Below are positions 15,935 through 24,169 of a DNA stretch of 64,000 nt, one piece after another. A model generated the notes under the pieces. It searched no databases, was not told where the DNA came from, and was given only the letters and a program-made list of their open reading frames with translations. Position numbers and translations under genes: made by a program. The DNA lies in assembly GCF_024539815.1 (NCBI RefSeq), contig NZ_JAHHIU010000092.1:1-64000 (forward strand). Reading direction: 5' to 3'. Numbering within the stretch: position 1 is the first letter of the stretch; each line of letters starts with the position of its first letter. This DNA is from Streptomyces hayashii (GTDB lineage Bacteria > Actinomycetota > Actinomycetes > Streptomycetales > Streptomycetaceae).

Positions 15935-16702
15935 ATGACTGTGAACAACGCGGCCTTCACCGGCAAGGTGGCCTTCGTGACCGGAGCCGGTTCCGGCATC
16001 GGCCGCACCACCGCCGTCGCCTTCGCCCGCGCCGGCGCTCGCGTAGCCCTGGCCGACCTGTCCGGGGACGGCGCGCGGGAGACCGCACGGCTCATCGAGG
16101 AAGCGGGCGGTCAGGCTCTGGCCCTCGTCTGTGACGTCACCAGTGAGGACGACGTGCGGTCCGCGCTGGACGACACCGTGGAGGCGTTCGGACGACTGGA
16201 CGCGGCCTTCAACAACGCCGGCGTCGAGCAGCCGGTCAAGCCGGCCGTGGACATCGAGAAGGACGAGTGGGACCGCGTCATCGACGTCAGCCTGACCGGG
16301 ATGTTCCTGTGCATGAGACACCAGATCCCCCTCATGCTCCGGCAGGGCGGCGGCGCGATCGTCAACGCCTCGTCGGGCGCGGGAGTCAAGGGCTTCAGGG
16401 GACAGGCGGCCTACGCCGCCGCCAAGCACGGCGTCATCGGCCTGACGCGCTCGACCGCCCTCGACTACGCGGCGTCCCACCTGCGGGTCAACGCCGTCTG
16501 CCCCGGCATCATCGACACCGAGATGATCCAGCGCTTCGCGGAGAGCACCCCCGGAGGACGGGACGCCCTGATCGCGGACGAGCCCATCGGACGGCTCGGC
16601 ACGCCGGAAGAAATCGCAGCCGCCGTGCTCTGGCTCTGCTCGGACGCCGCCTCCTTCGCCACCGGCCACGCCCTGGTCGTCGACGGCGGCCAGACCGTCT
16701 GA
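15935..16702 (+). CDS. SDR family oxidoreductase (glucose 1-dehydrogenase-like)
   Basis: A 255-residue classical SDR with cofactor loop TGAGSGIG (17-24), structural NNAG, catalytic Ser in NASSGAG, and YAAAKHG carrying the Tyr and Lys. The C-terminal block is TGHALVVDGGQTV. The intact catalytic set indicates an NAD(P)-dependent alcohol/ketone oxidoreductase of unknown substrate. It is followed by a second SDR and a cupin in the same orientation. Confidence 0.9.
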   Translation: MTVNNAAFTGKVAFVTGAGSGIGRTTAVAFARAGARVALADLSGDGARETARLIEEAGGQALALVCDVTSEDDVRSALDDTVEAFGRLDAAFNNAGVEQPVKPAVDIEKDEWDRVIDVSLTGMFLCMRHQIPLMLRQGGGAIVNASSGAGVKGFRGQAAYAAAKHGVIGLTRSTALDYAASHLRVNAVCPGIIDTEMIQRFAESTPGGRDALIADEPIGRLGTPEEIAAAVLWLCSDAASFATGHALVVDGGQTV

Positions 16703-16718
16703 CGGCGGCCAGACCGTC
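16682..16718 (+). repeat. 19-bp tandem duplication across a stop codon
   Basis: GACGGCGGCCAGACCGTC (16682-16699) is repeated at 16701-16718 with one intervening T. The first copy encodes the final DGGQTV of the SDR, and the second lies just outside the reading frame. This looks like a recent slippage duplication. Confidence 0.85.
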
Positions 16719-16820
16719 CCACGGCGGGTCCTTGGCGAGGCGTCGTGCCGCCGCAGACCGTCCGGGCGGCCCGACACCACTCGCACCACCACCCCTCTGC
16801 ACTCGAACGGAGACCACGAC

Positions 16821-17588
16821 GTGAACCCCATGTACGACTTCACCGGCCAGGTCGCCTTCGTCACCGGGGCCGGCGCCGGGATGGGCCTGGCGACCGCCCG
16901 CGCGTTCGCCGCCTCCGGAGCCGCCGTCGCTCTCACCGACATCGACGAAGCGGCACTGAACGCGGCCGCGAAGGAACTCACCGACGCAGGCCACCGCGTC
17001 CTCGCCCTCCCCTGCGACGTCAGTGACGAGGGCCAGGTCGCCGCCGCGGTCGACCGCACCGTGGAGACCTTCGGCCGCCTGAACATGGCGTACAACAACG
17101 CCGGCATCCAGATCCGGCCCAGCGACGCCGCCGACGAACCCGCCGAGCGGTTCGACCGCGTCAACGCCATCAACCTCCGCGGCGTGTGGGCCTGCATGAA
17201 GCACGAGCTGCGGCACATGCGGGCCCAGGGCAGCGGAGCCATCGTCAACTGCTCCTCCCTCGGCGGCCTGGTCGGCCTTCCCGGTCGCGCCTCGTACCAC
17301 GCCTCCAAGCACGGTGTGATCGGCCTGACCACCAGCGCCGCACTCGAATACGCCCCGCGGGGCATCCGCGTCAACGCCGTCTGCCCCGGCACCATCGACA
17401 CCCCCATGGTCAGCGACATGATCGCCAAGGGGGAGCTCGACCGGGCCGAGGCCGAGAGCAACCAGCCCATCAACCGCCTCGGCACCGCTGAGGAGGTCGC
17501 CCAGGCGGTCCTGTGGCTGTGCAGCCCCGGTGCGGGTTTCGTCGTCGGGGTCGCCCTCCCCGTGGACGGCGGCTACGTCGCCCGCTGA
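16821..17588 (+). CDS. SDR family oxidoreductase
   Basis: A 255-residue classical SDR with a GTG start, cofactor loop TGAGAGMG, NNAG, the Ser of NCSSLGG and the YHASKHG catalytic Tyr/Lys. It resembles the preceding SDR closely in length and motifs and is probably a paralogue of related specificity. The upstream gap (16703-16820) includes the duplicated 3' end of the first SDR. It lies 36 nt before the cupin gene. Confidence 0.9.
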   Translation: MNPMYDFTGQVAFVTGAGAGMGLATARAFAASGAAVALTDIDEAALNAAAKELTDAGHRVLALPCDVSDEGQVAAAVDRTVETFGRLNMAYNNAGIQIRPSDAADEPAERFDRVNAINLRGVWACMKHELRHMRAQGSGAIVNCSSLGGLVGLPGRASYHASKHGVIGLTTSAALEYAPRGIRVNAVCPGTIDTPMVSDMIAKGELDRAEAESNQPINRLGTAEEVAQAVLWLCSPGAGFVVGVALPVDGGYVAR

Positions 17589-17624
17589 AGACAGCCCACA
17601 CACGAAGGAGAGCTGAGAGACACC

Positions 17625-18038
17625 ATGGAATTCATCGAGCAGCAGCCCAGCAGCAAGGCCCCGGCGGACTGGTTCACCGGCGACGTGTGGTGGGACGTCA
17701 TCGTGGCCGGTCAGGAGCCGTCGAGGATGCGTGCCAACGTGGTCCGCTTCTCGCCGGGCGCCCGCACCAACTGGCACTCCCACGCCATGGGCCAGACCCT
17801 GCACGTCGTTTCCGGCGTCGCCCTGATCGGCACCCGGGACGGCACCGTCTTCGAGGCCCACCCCGGCGAGACCGTCGCCTGTCCGCCGGACGAGGAACAC
17901 TGGCACGGCGCCGCGCCCGACCGGTTCATGGAGCACATCGCCCTGTGGGAGGGCACAGGCGACGGCACCCCCGAGACCGCGTGGGCCGAGCCGGTCACCG
18001 ACCAGCAGTACAACGGCCGCCGCACCCGCGACCGATAG
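17625..18038 (+). CDS. Cupin domain protein
   Basis: A 137-residue single-domain cupin. Motif 1 metal ligands are in NWHSHAMGQTLHVVSG (His pair and the downstream His) and motif 2 in ACPPDEEHWHGA. It resembles the cupins annotated as (R)-mandelonitrile lyase-like or carboxymuconolactone-associated, but the catalytic role is unproven. AAGGAG lies about 13 nt upstream. It is probably co-transcribed with the two SDRs. Confidence 0.85.
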   Translation: MEFIEQQPSSKAPADWFTGDVWWDVIVAGQEPSRMRANVVRFSPGARTNWHSHAMGQTLHVVSGVALIGTRDGTVFEAHPGETVACPPDEEHWHGAAPDRFMEHIALWEGTGDGTPETAWAEPVTDQQYNGRRTRDR

Positions 18039-18108
18039 CCCGGGCCCGTTCCTCACGCATCCGGGGCCCACCCAGGACGTCACCGCATCCCGGCCGCACC
18101 CCGGGGAA

Positions 18109-18130
18109 GCGAGGCTCTGTCCTGCCTCGC
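18109..18130 (+). terminator. Short hairpin downstream of the cupin gene
   Basis: GCGAGGC and GCCTCGC form a perfect 7-bp stem with an 8-nt loop, 71 bp after the cupin stop. Confidence 0.45.
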
Positions 18131-18185
18131 CCCGCGCGTGAGTGCCCCCGATGATGTCGGTCAGTCGCTTCTGACGGAGCTTCAA

Positions 18186-18205
18186 GGGGGGAGGAAAGTC
18201 TCCCT
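18186..18205. promoter_or_regulatory. Regulon dyad, site 3
   Basis: GGGGGGAGGAAAGTCTCCCT, preceded by AA, lies 151 bp before the first subunit of the molybdenum oxidoreductase. It shares the G6AG-GA core and C-rich end of sites 1 and 2, with two departures at its 3' half. Confidence 0.45.
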
Positions 18206-18356
18206 GTCACGAGCGTCGCCGGTGGTGCGACACTCCCCACTGAGCAGCAGCCGCGGCCGGAGCACGCGGTTGCCGGCGTTCCCGCGGTGACGACTATCCA
18301 CTCTCCCGTCCCGCTGATGTGTACGGCCGATCCGTCCGCGATGCGAAGGCGTACGT

Positions 18357-19007
18357 ATGTCCACTGAACTCCCCGAGTCTGCCGTTCCGCCCCCCACCGG
18401 CGCCGGCGAGTCCTCCCCGGCGCCCAGCCGGCGTACCTTCATCGCCACGAGTACCGCGGTCGGTGGCGCGGTCGTCGCGGGGGGCGTGCTCGCAGGGACC
18501 TCCCTCCTCGGCGCGGAAGAGGCGACGGCTGCCGAGAAACCACCATCCAGCCGTGTCACCCTGACGGTCAACGGCACCCGCCGGACGGTGACGGTCGACA
18601 ACCGCACCTCGCTGCTGGACCTGCTGCGCGAGCGTCTCGGTCTGACAGGCACGAAGAAGGGCTGCAACGCCGGGGCCTGCGGTGCGTGCACCGTGCTGGT
18701 CGACGGCCACCGGGTCAACGCCTGCCTGACGCTCGCCGTACGGCTGGAGGACGTCGAGGTCACCACTATCGAGGGCCTGGCCAACCGCGATCAACTCCAC
18801 CCGCTGCAACAGGCGTTCATCGACGAGGACGCCTTCCAGTGCGGCTATTGCACCCCGGGACAGATCCTCTCCGGTGTCGGCTGCATCCAGGAGGGGCATA
18901 CCGGTTCGCCCGAGGAGATCCGGGAGTGGATGAGCGGCAACATCTGCCGCTGCGGCTGTTACGTGAAGATCGTGCGCGCGGTCGAGCAGACCGCGCGACG
19001 GAAGTGA
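18357..19007 (+). CDS. [2Fe-2S] subunit of a periplasmic-type aldehyde oxidoreductase (PaoA/YagT-like)
   Basis: A 216-residue protein. A twin-arginine signal (SRRTFIATS then a hydrophobic Ala/Gly stretch, about 24-60) precedes a plant-type ferredoxin domain with CNAGACGACTVL (four-cysteine cluster) and a second helical cluster domain with CGYCTPGQ and CRCGCY. This is the small subunit of xanthine-oxidase-family enzymes of the PaoABC/YagTSR type. GAAGG precedes the ATG. Only this subunit carries a Tat signal, so the folded trimer probably rides out with it. It is first in a tight three-gene operon. Confidence 0.92.
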   Translation: MSTELPESAVPPPTGAGESSPAPSRRTFIATSTAVGGAVVAGGVLAGTSLLGAEEATAAEKPPSSRVTLTVNGTRRTVTVDNRTSLLDLLRERLGLTGTKKGCNAGACGACTVLVDGHRVNACLTLAVRLEDVEVTTIEGLANRDQLHPLQQAFIDEDAFQCGYCTPGQILSGVGCIQEGHTGSPEEIREWMSGNICRCGCYVKIVRAVEQTARRK

Positions 19008-19019
19008 GGATCGGCCGCC

Positions 19020-20000
19020 ATGCATCCCTTCTCCTACGCACGTGTCTCCGACATCCGTGAAGCTCTCAACGCCGGTGGCCGCGGAGGGCGTTACATCGCC
19101 GGGGGGACCACCCTGGTCGACTTGATGCGCGAGACCGTCGAGCGCCCCGGCAGCCTGGTCGACATCAGTGGCCTGCCCTTGCGTGAGGTCACGGTGACCG
19201 AGCGCGGGGGACTGCGGATCGGCGCCCTGGTGACCATGTCCGAGGCCGCCGCCCACGCAAAGGTGCGCACCTTGTATCCCGTCGTCTCCGAGGCGCTGGA
19301 GCTGAGTGCTTCGGCTCAGCTGCGGAACATGGCGACCATCGGCGGCAACATCATGCAGCGCACCCGGTGCACGTACTTCCGGGACGTGACCGCCGACTGC
19401 AACAAGCGCGAGCCCGGCTCCGGTTGCGCCGCGCTGCAGGGCTTCAACCGCACGCACGCCATCCTCGGGACCTCCGACGCCTGCGTGGCCACCCACCCCT
19501 CCGACGCCGCCGTGGCCTTCGCCGCACTGGAGGCACGGGTGCACCTGCTGGGCACGGACGGGACGCGCCAAGTCCCCTTCGCCGACTTTCTGTTGCGTCC
19601 CGGCAGCACCCCACAACGCGAACATGCCCTGCGCAACGGTGAGTTGATTGCCGCAGTGGAGATCCCCGCTCTTCCGCGCCCGCTCAGGTCCGGCTATCTG
19701 AAGGTGCGTGACCGGCAGTCGTACGAGTTCGCCCTGACGTCGGCGGCCGTAGCGCTGCACGTACGCGGCGGGGTGATCCGCGAGGCCAGGGTCGCCGCCG
19801 GGGGAGTGGGCACCGTGCCCTGGAAGCTGCCCGCCGTCGAGCAGCACCTCATCGGCGAACGCCCCTCGGCGGCGCTGTGGGCGGTGGCCGCCGCGAAGGC
19901 GGCGGACGGCGCCCGTCCCCTGCAGCACAACCGGTTCAAGGTCGAGTTGCTCAAGCGCACGGTCGAACGCCAGCTGCGCGTCGTAGGAGGTGCGAAGTGA
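19020..20000 (+). CDS. FAD-binding subunit of the aldehyde oxidoreductase (PaoB/YagS-like)
   Basis: A 326-residue CO-dehydrogenase/xanthine-oxidase flavoprotein subunit. The FAD loops are YIAGGTTLVD and IGGNIMQRTRC. An insertion follows with cysteines spaced as in CTYFRDVTADCNKR, GSGCAALQ and SDACVATHPSD, as in the PaoB subclass that holds an extra [4Fe-4S] cluster. The C-terminal domain is of the CO_deh_flav_C type (about 215-320). It transfers electrons between the iron-sulfur and molybdenum subunits. It starts 12 nt after the [2Fe-2S] gene and overlaps the next by 4 nt. Confidence 0.9.
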   Translation: MHPFSYARVSDIREALNAGGRGGRYIAGGTTLVDLMRETVERPGSLVDISGLPLREVTVTERGGLRIGALVTMSEAAAHAKVRTLYPVVSEALELSASAQLRNMATIGGNIMQRTRCTYFRDVTADCNKREPGSGCAALQGFNRTHAILGTSDACVATHPSDAAVAFAALEARVHLLGTDGTRQVPFADFLLRPGSTPQREHALRNGELIAAVEIPALPRPLRSGYLKVRDRQSYEFALTSAAVALHVRGGVIREARVAAGGVGTVPWKLPAVEQHLIGERPSAALWAVAAAKAADGARPLQHNRFKVELLKRTVERQLRVVGGAK

Positions 20001-22192
20001 GCCCCCAGCCGCAGGCAGCCGTGGGTGCGCCGCTGTCCCGGGTGGACGGCCGGCTGAAGGTCACGGGCAAGGCGTTGTACGCCGCCGAGCACGATGTCGA
20101 CGGGACCGTGCACGCCGTGATCGTCGACGCGAGCATCGGCCGGGGCCGCGTCACGGCGATCGACACCGGCGCCGCCGAAGCCCTTCCGGGCGTGCTGAAG
20201 GTGATCCACCACCGCAACGCGCCGAAGCTGCCGTACCGGGACAACAGCGGGTCGAACAACCCCGAGGGACGGCGACTCCGCGTCTTCCAGGACGACCGTG
20301 TCCGCTTCCACGGCCAGCCGGTCGCCGTCGTGGTGGCCACCACGCTGGAGGCCGCGCAGCACGGTGCGAGCCTGGTGAAAGTCCGTTACGAAGCCGAACA
20401 GCCCTCGACCGACCTCAGCGAGGCCGAGCCGGACGAGCCGACCCGGTACGCGCGCGGCGACGCGGAAGCGGCCCTGCGTTCCGCGGCCGTTCGCCTGGAC
20501 CTGACGTACCGCACGGCCCGCAATCACCACAATCCGATGGAGCCGCACGCCACCATCGCCCGCTGGGACGGCACCAAGCTGACCGTGTGGGACAAGACGC
20601 AGTGGGTGGTGGGCACGCAGACCGAACTCGCCGCGGTGTTCGGCCTGGAGACGAACGCGGTGCGCGTGATCTCGCCGTTCGTCGGCGGCGGATTCGGCAC
20701 GGCGCTGCGCTGCTGGCCGCACGTGGTCGTCGCCGCGCTGGCCGCCCGTGAGACGAGGCGTCCGGTCAAGCTCGTGCTCAGCCGCAAGCAGATGTACCTG
20801 GGCACCGGTTACCGGCCCTCGTACGAGTACCGCCTGCGCCTGGGCAGCGACCGCCGCGGCCGTCTGACCGCCGCGGTGCACGAGCTGGACGCGGAGACGT
20901 CGTCGTACGAGAAGTTCACCGAGTCCGTCCTGGCGGCGGGGCAGATGCTCTACAGCATGCCCAACGTCAGCCAGGCGTACCGGACGGTGCCGCTGGATCT
21001 GCCCACGCCGCTGTACATGCGAGGCCCCGGCTTCCAGACCGCCTCCTTCGTCATCGAGTCGGCCATGGACGAACTCGCCCACAAGCTCGACGTCGACCCG
21101 ATCGAACTGCGCCGGCGCAACGAGCCGAACGAGGACGAGTCGTCCGGGCTGCCGTTCTCCACCCGTCGGCTGCGCGAGTGCTATGCGGTCGGCGCGCGCG
21201 AGTTCGGCTGGGATCGCCGCAACCCCGGGCCCCGCGCGACGCGTGAGGGGGACTGGCTGATCGGCAGGGGCATGGCCGCCGGCGTCTACGACACCGCGCG
21301 CATGCCCGCCCAGGCCCGGGCCCGCCTGGACGCCGACGGCACCGCGCTCGTCGAGGCCGCCGCCACCGACATGGGCCCGGGCACGTACACCTCCCAGACC
21401 CAGGTCGCGGCCGACGCCCTTGGGCTGACCGTGCGCACGGTGACCTTCCGGCTGGGGGACTCGCTCTACCCGCCGACGCCACCGCACGGTGGCTCGACGA
21501 CCATGGCCAGCGTCGGCTCCGCCACCCTCGACGCCTGCGACAAGGTCCGCCGTCAGGCGATCGAACTGGCCGTCGGGGACCGTGAGTCGCCGCTGCACGG
21601 GGTGGCGGCCGACGATGTCGTGGTACGCAACGGCCGACTGCACCTGAAGAACGATCCCGCGCGCGGTGAGACCTACCGGCGGCTGCTGGCCCGCAACGAA
21701 CGCACCCACCTGGAAGCGGACGGCTCCTTCGCCCCGCCGTCGGGACCGGAGCGGCACTCCTTCTACGGCTACAACGCGACCTTCGCCGAAGTGGCCGTCG
21801 ACGCGACCCTGGGCCTGGTGCGGGTACGGCGCGTCCTCGGCGTGTACGACGCGGGCCGCATCATCAGCCCCGAGCTCGCCGACAGCCAGGCACTCGGCGG
21901 CATGGTCGGCGGCATCGGCACGGCCCTGCTGGAGCACACCGTCACCGACCACCGCGACGGACGCATCGTCAACGCCAACCTCGCCGACTACCTCGTCCCC
22001 GTCAACGCCGACATACCCGACCTCAAGGCGATCTACCTGGACGGCGAGGACCGCGAGGCCGACCCGCTCGGCGTCAAGGGCCTCGGCGAGCTCGTGATGA
22101 TCGGGGTGGCGCCCGCCATCGCCAACGCGGTCTTCAACGCCACCGGCCGCCGCGTCCGCGAACTGCCCATCACCGCAGAGGCGTTGCTCTGA
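19997..22192 (+). CDS. Molybdenum cofactor-binding subunit of the aldehyde oxidoreductase (PaoC/YagR-like)
   Basis: A 731-residue subunit of the xanthine-oxidase superfamily. The N-terminal Ald_Xan_dh_C domain (about 20-130) begins RVDGRLKVTGKALYAAEHDV. The Mo-binding domains contain VGGGFGTALR, and the catalytic Glu is in GVKGLGELVMIG near the C-terminus. AGGAGG lies 6 nt before the GTG, which overlaps the preceding stop (GTGA). Such enzymes oxidise aromatic and other aldehydes; the substrate here is unknown. Cofactor maturation genes (XdhC, MoCD-type) are not in the window. Confidence 0.92.
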   Translation: MSPQPQAAVGAPLSRVDGRLKVTGKALYAAEHDVDGTVHAVIVDASIGRGRVTAIDTGAAEALPGVLKVIHHRNAPKLPYRDNSGSNNPEGRRLRVFQDDRVRFHGQPVAVVVATTLEAAQHGASLVKVRYEAEQPSTDLSEAEPDEPTRYARGDAEAALRSAAVRLDLTYRTARNHHNPMEPHATIARWDGTKLTVWDKTQWVVGTQTELAAVFGLETNAVRVISPFVGGGFGTALRCWPHVVVAALAARETRRPVKLVLSRKQMYLGTGYRPSYEYRLRLGSDRRGRLTAAVHELDAETSSYEKFTESVLAAGQMLYSMPNVSQAYRTVPLDLPTPLYMRGPGFQTASFVIESAMDELAHKLDVDPIELRRRNEPNEDESSGLPFSTRRLRECYAVGAREFGWDRRNPGPRATREGDWLIGRGMAAGVYDTARMPAQARARLDADGTALVEAAATDMGPGTYTSQTQVAADALGLTVRTVTFRLGDSLYPPTPPHGGSTTMASVGSATLDACDKVRRQAIELAVGDRESPLHGVAADDVVVRNGRLHLKNDPARGETYRRLLARNERTHLEADGSFAPPSGPERHSFYGYNATFAEVAVDATLGLVRVRRVLGVYDAGRIISPELADSQALGGMVGGIGTALLEHTVTDHRDGRIVNANLADYLVPVNADIPDLKAIYLDGEDREADPLGVKGLGELVMIGVAPAIANAVFNATGRRVRELPITAEALL

Positions 22193-22340
22193 CCCACCGG
22201 CACTTCGGCCCGGCGGAGTGCGCACCGCTCGTCAGGCAGCCTGCCCGGTCCGGCTGCCGGACTTCCCGGGCCGCCGCCGAGTGACGTCTCCCCGGCGTCA
22301 TGGCGGCGGCCCGCCCCATCCGACCCTGGTCCTGCCAGGC

Positions 22341-22721
22341 ATGAACGTCCAGGTCATCGCCGACGCGTTCGGGCGCCTGCTCCGGGCCTGACCTGCCCTG
22401 CCAGGCGCCGCCCACGACATCAAGCCGCCCGCACCCACGGCATCATCGAAGCGCTCACCCAAGCCGGCATCCGGACGTGGGCCGACAAGGGATATCAGGG
22501 AGCCCGGGGGACGATCCAGGTGCCTTACCGGAGCCGTTGGAGCCCGCTCCCAGCCGGGAAGCGGGCGGTGAACTCCTCCCACGCCAGGATCCGGGCCGTC
22601 GGAGAGAAGGCACGCCACCCTGAAGAGTTGGCGGCTCCTGCGCAAACTTCGTTGCAGCACCACCCGCATCACCGACATCGTCAAGGCCGTCCTGGCCTTG
22701 CACCTCGCCACGGCAGCCTGA
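22341..22721 (+). pseudogene. IS5-family DDE transposase remnant
   Basis: Fragments of a Streptomyces IS5-type transposase can be read across shifting frames. MNVQVIADAFGRLL is followed by a premature TGA (22389-22391) and PALPGAAHDIK. After a one-base loss comes ARTHGIIEALTQAGIRTWAD and DKGYQGARG, then AGKRAVNSSHARIRAVGE. After another shift comes TLKSWRLLRKLRCSTTRITD, ending at a TGA at 22721. The N-terminal part is gone. The 597-bp gap 22193-22789 otherwise contains only a weak hairpin (22235-22258). Confidence 0.75.
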
Positions 22722-22789
22722 GATCGCGGTGGCCGCAGGCTGGGCAAGGACAGCGCCACCATCAACGACAGCAAGGGAGACCGCTCACC

Positions 22790-23035
22790 GTGACAGACGT
22801 CAGAGTCACCTACGACAAGACCGTCAACGCAGCGTACGTATACCTCACCGAACCGCAGGCCAGCGTGAAGTCCGCGCGCACGTATCCCTGCGATCCAGTG
22901 GACGTCGACGGCATGATCAACCTCGACTTCGACGAGCAGGGCCGCCTCATCGGCATCGAGGTATTGGCGGCCAGTTCGAAACTGCCCGAGTACCTGCTCC
23001 AGTCCGCGGAGCGACTTGATACCGAAGGTGCATGA
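22790..23035 (+). CDS. DUF2283 domain protein
   Basis: An 81-residue protein with the DUF2283 pattern (VRVTYDKTVNAAYVYLTE ... GMINLDFDEQGRLIGIEVL). The family is small, soluble and of unknown function, often sitting near toxin-antitoxin or restriction genes. AAGGGAGA lies about 8 nt before the GTG at 22790. The longer in-frame extension upstream is transposase debris in the wrong frame. It sits between an IS remnant and an SMI1/KNR4 gene, in DNA of visibly lower GC than its surroundings. Confidence 0.8.
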   Translation: MTDVRVTYDKTVNAAYVYLTEPQASVKSARTYPCDPVDVDGMINLDFDEQGRLIGIEVLAASSKLPEYLLQSAERLDTEGA

Positions 23036-23184
23036 CCAGCCGAGCACCACGCTCGCGGCGGTTGGAAGAGGCTCATTATGGATCATTCGGGAAGGACGCC
23101 CTCCGCATGGTCCCCAGAAATCCATCCACACGTCCTGAGCATTGCGCCGCGGGGGCGTCATCGTAGGACGGTAAAGGAGTCGCG

Positions 23185-23784
23185 TTGTCACAGGAGGTAC
23201 GGATCCATCATGCGTGGACGCGAATCATCAAATGGTTGCTGGAGAATGCGCCGCGCCATGCTGAAGCAATCAATCCGGGAGTCGACCAGAGTATGATCGA
23301 TGCGGCTGAGGAGGATATGGCGACCACGCTTCCCCCCGAGCTTCAGACATGGCTGCTGCTGAACAATGGCAGTACTGCCAAGGACGTGCTGGAGGGATGC
23401 CTCTATCAACCGCACTCGGACTCGGTTTTCCTGCCCGGCGACAATGTCTTCCTCGACCTCGGACGGGTCGTGGACGAGTATCGGGATCTTCTCGCCGGTG
23501 GGACGGGCTGGCAGCCCGAGTGGATCCCTTTTTCTCGGCAGTCCGACGCCCCCTACGGATACTTCCTCGATGCCGGTGCGGACTCGGCACAGGCTCCGGT
23601 AATGTATTTTGCGGAGGCAGCCCTGCCGAAGCTCGCCTTCCCGTCTCTGGCTGATTTTCTTGAGGCGACGGCCGACGCTCTGGAGGGCAGGGGTGAGATC
23701 CGCGCTCTGGGGAATCGAGTTCCGTACCAGCCGGCCATTGACAAGGGATTCCTGCGCTGGAAGCGAGCGGAAAGTGCTCCCTGA
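23185..23784 (+). CDS. SMI1/KNR4 family protein
   Basis: A 199-residue protein beginning at a TTG with AAAGGAG 5 nt upstream. The SMI1/KNR4 fold spans about 30-185: INPGVDQSMIDAAEEDMATT, then LPPELQTWLLLNNGS, then WIPFSRQSDAPYGYFLDAG. Bacterial members are frequently immunity proteins in polymorphic toxin systems, but no toxin gene is visible, so it may be an orphan. The lower GC of 23.0-24.0 kb suggests acquisition. Confidence 0.85.
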   Translation: MSQEVRIHHAWTRIIKWLLENAPRHAEAINPGVDQSMIDAAEEDMATTLPPELQTWLLLNNGSTAKDVLEGCLYQPHSDSVFLPGDNVFLDLGRVVDEYRDLLAGGTGWQPEWIPFSRQSDAPYGYFLDAGADSAQAPVMYFAEAALPKLAFPSLADFLEATADALEGRGEIRALGNRVPYQPAIDKGFLRWKRAESAP

Positions 23785-23813
23785 AGCTGCGTCAGAGGTT
23801 CCGTAGAAAGTGA

Positions 23814-23839
23814 TCCGGAAGCGCACTTGCGCTTCCGGA
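23814..23839 (+). terminator. Terminator after the SMI1/KNR4 gene
   Basis: A perfect 11-bp stem (23814-23824 with 23829-23839) and a 4-nt loop lie 30 nt past the stop. Confidence 0.85.
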
Positions 23840-24119
23840 GCCCAAATTGTTTGGCGTTCATGACATACGTCGGCTTGCAGTACTCGAACACGCAGCCCGG
23901 TTGGGTTGTGACCATCCTGTAGCAGCGAAGCTGCGAGTACCGGTCTGTGCTGACGGCCACAACATGAACCGGCGCCCGTGCCCGGCTGGGATGCCGGCCG
24001 CACTGTGCGGAAGTCGGGGCGCGACGGTTCGGGGCAGGGGTGCCAGGTGGCTTCTGTGGTGGCAGGGACCGGTCGAGAGTGCGCGAGCAGATGCGGCCTG
24101 TCGGGTGTACGGGGATGGA
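23840..24119. other. Gene-free stretch between two terminators
   Basis: I see no supportable gene or repeat in these 280 bp. With the flanking terminators the gene-free span is 385 bp (23785-24169). Confidence 0.5.
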
Positions 24120-24164
24120 CCAGGGCCTGTCCGGTCGGTGGGGAGGAGACCGGACGGGCCCTGG
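24120..24164 (-). terminator. Terminator of the sugar-uptake/alpha-glucosidase operon
   Basis: A 17-bp stem with one G-T pair (24120-24136 with 24148-24164) and an 11-nt loop lie 5 nt beyond the alpha-glucosidase stop. Confidence 0.8.
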
Positions 24165-24169
24165 TGGAT

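Larger units (their letters stand above)
18039..18356. other. Intergenic region upstream of the molybdenum oxidoreductase operon
   Basis: These 318 bp hold a short hairpin after the cupin gene (18109-18130) and dyad site 3 (18186-18205). I see no coding sequence. Confidence 0.6.

Noticed and set aside
22235..22258. GGCAGCC/GGCTGCC hairpin after the molybdenum subunit
   Set aside because: Only 7 bp with a 10-nt loop in very GC-rich DNA, so I do not list it as a terminator.
23860..23922. A 20-codon plus-strand frame (MTYVGLQYSNTQPG...)
   Set aside because: No ribosome site and no recognisable family; too short to support without conservation data.
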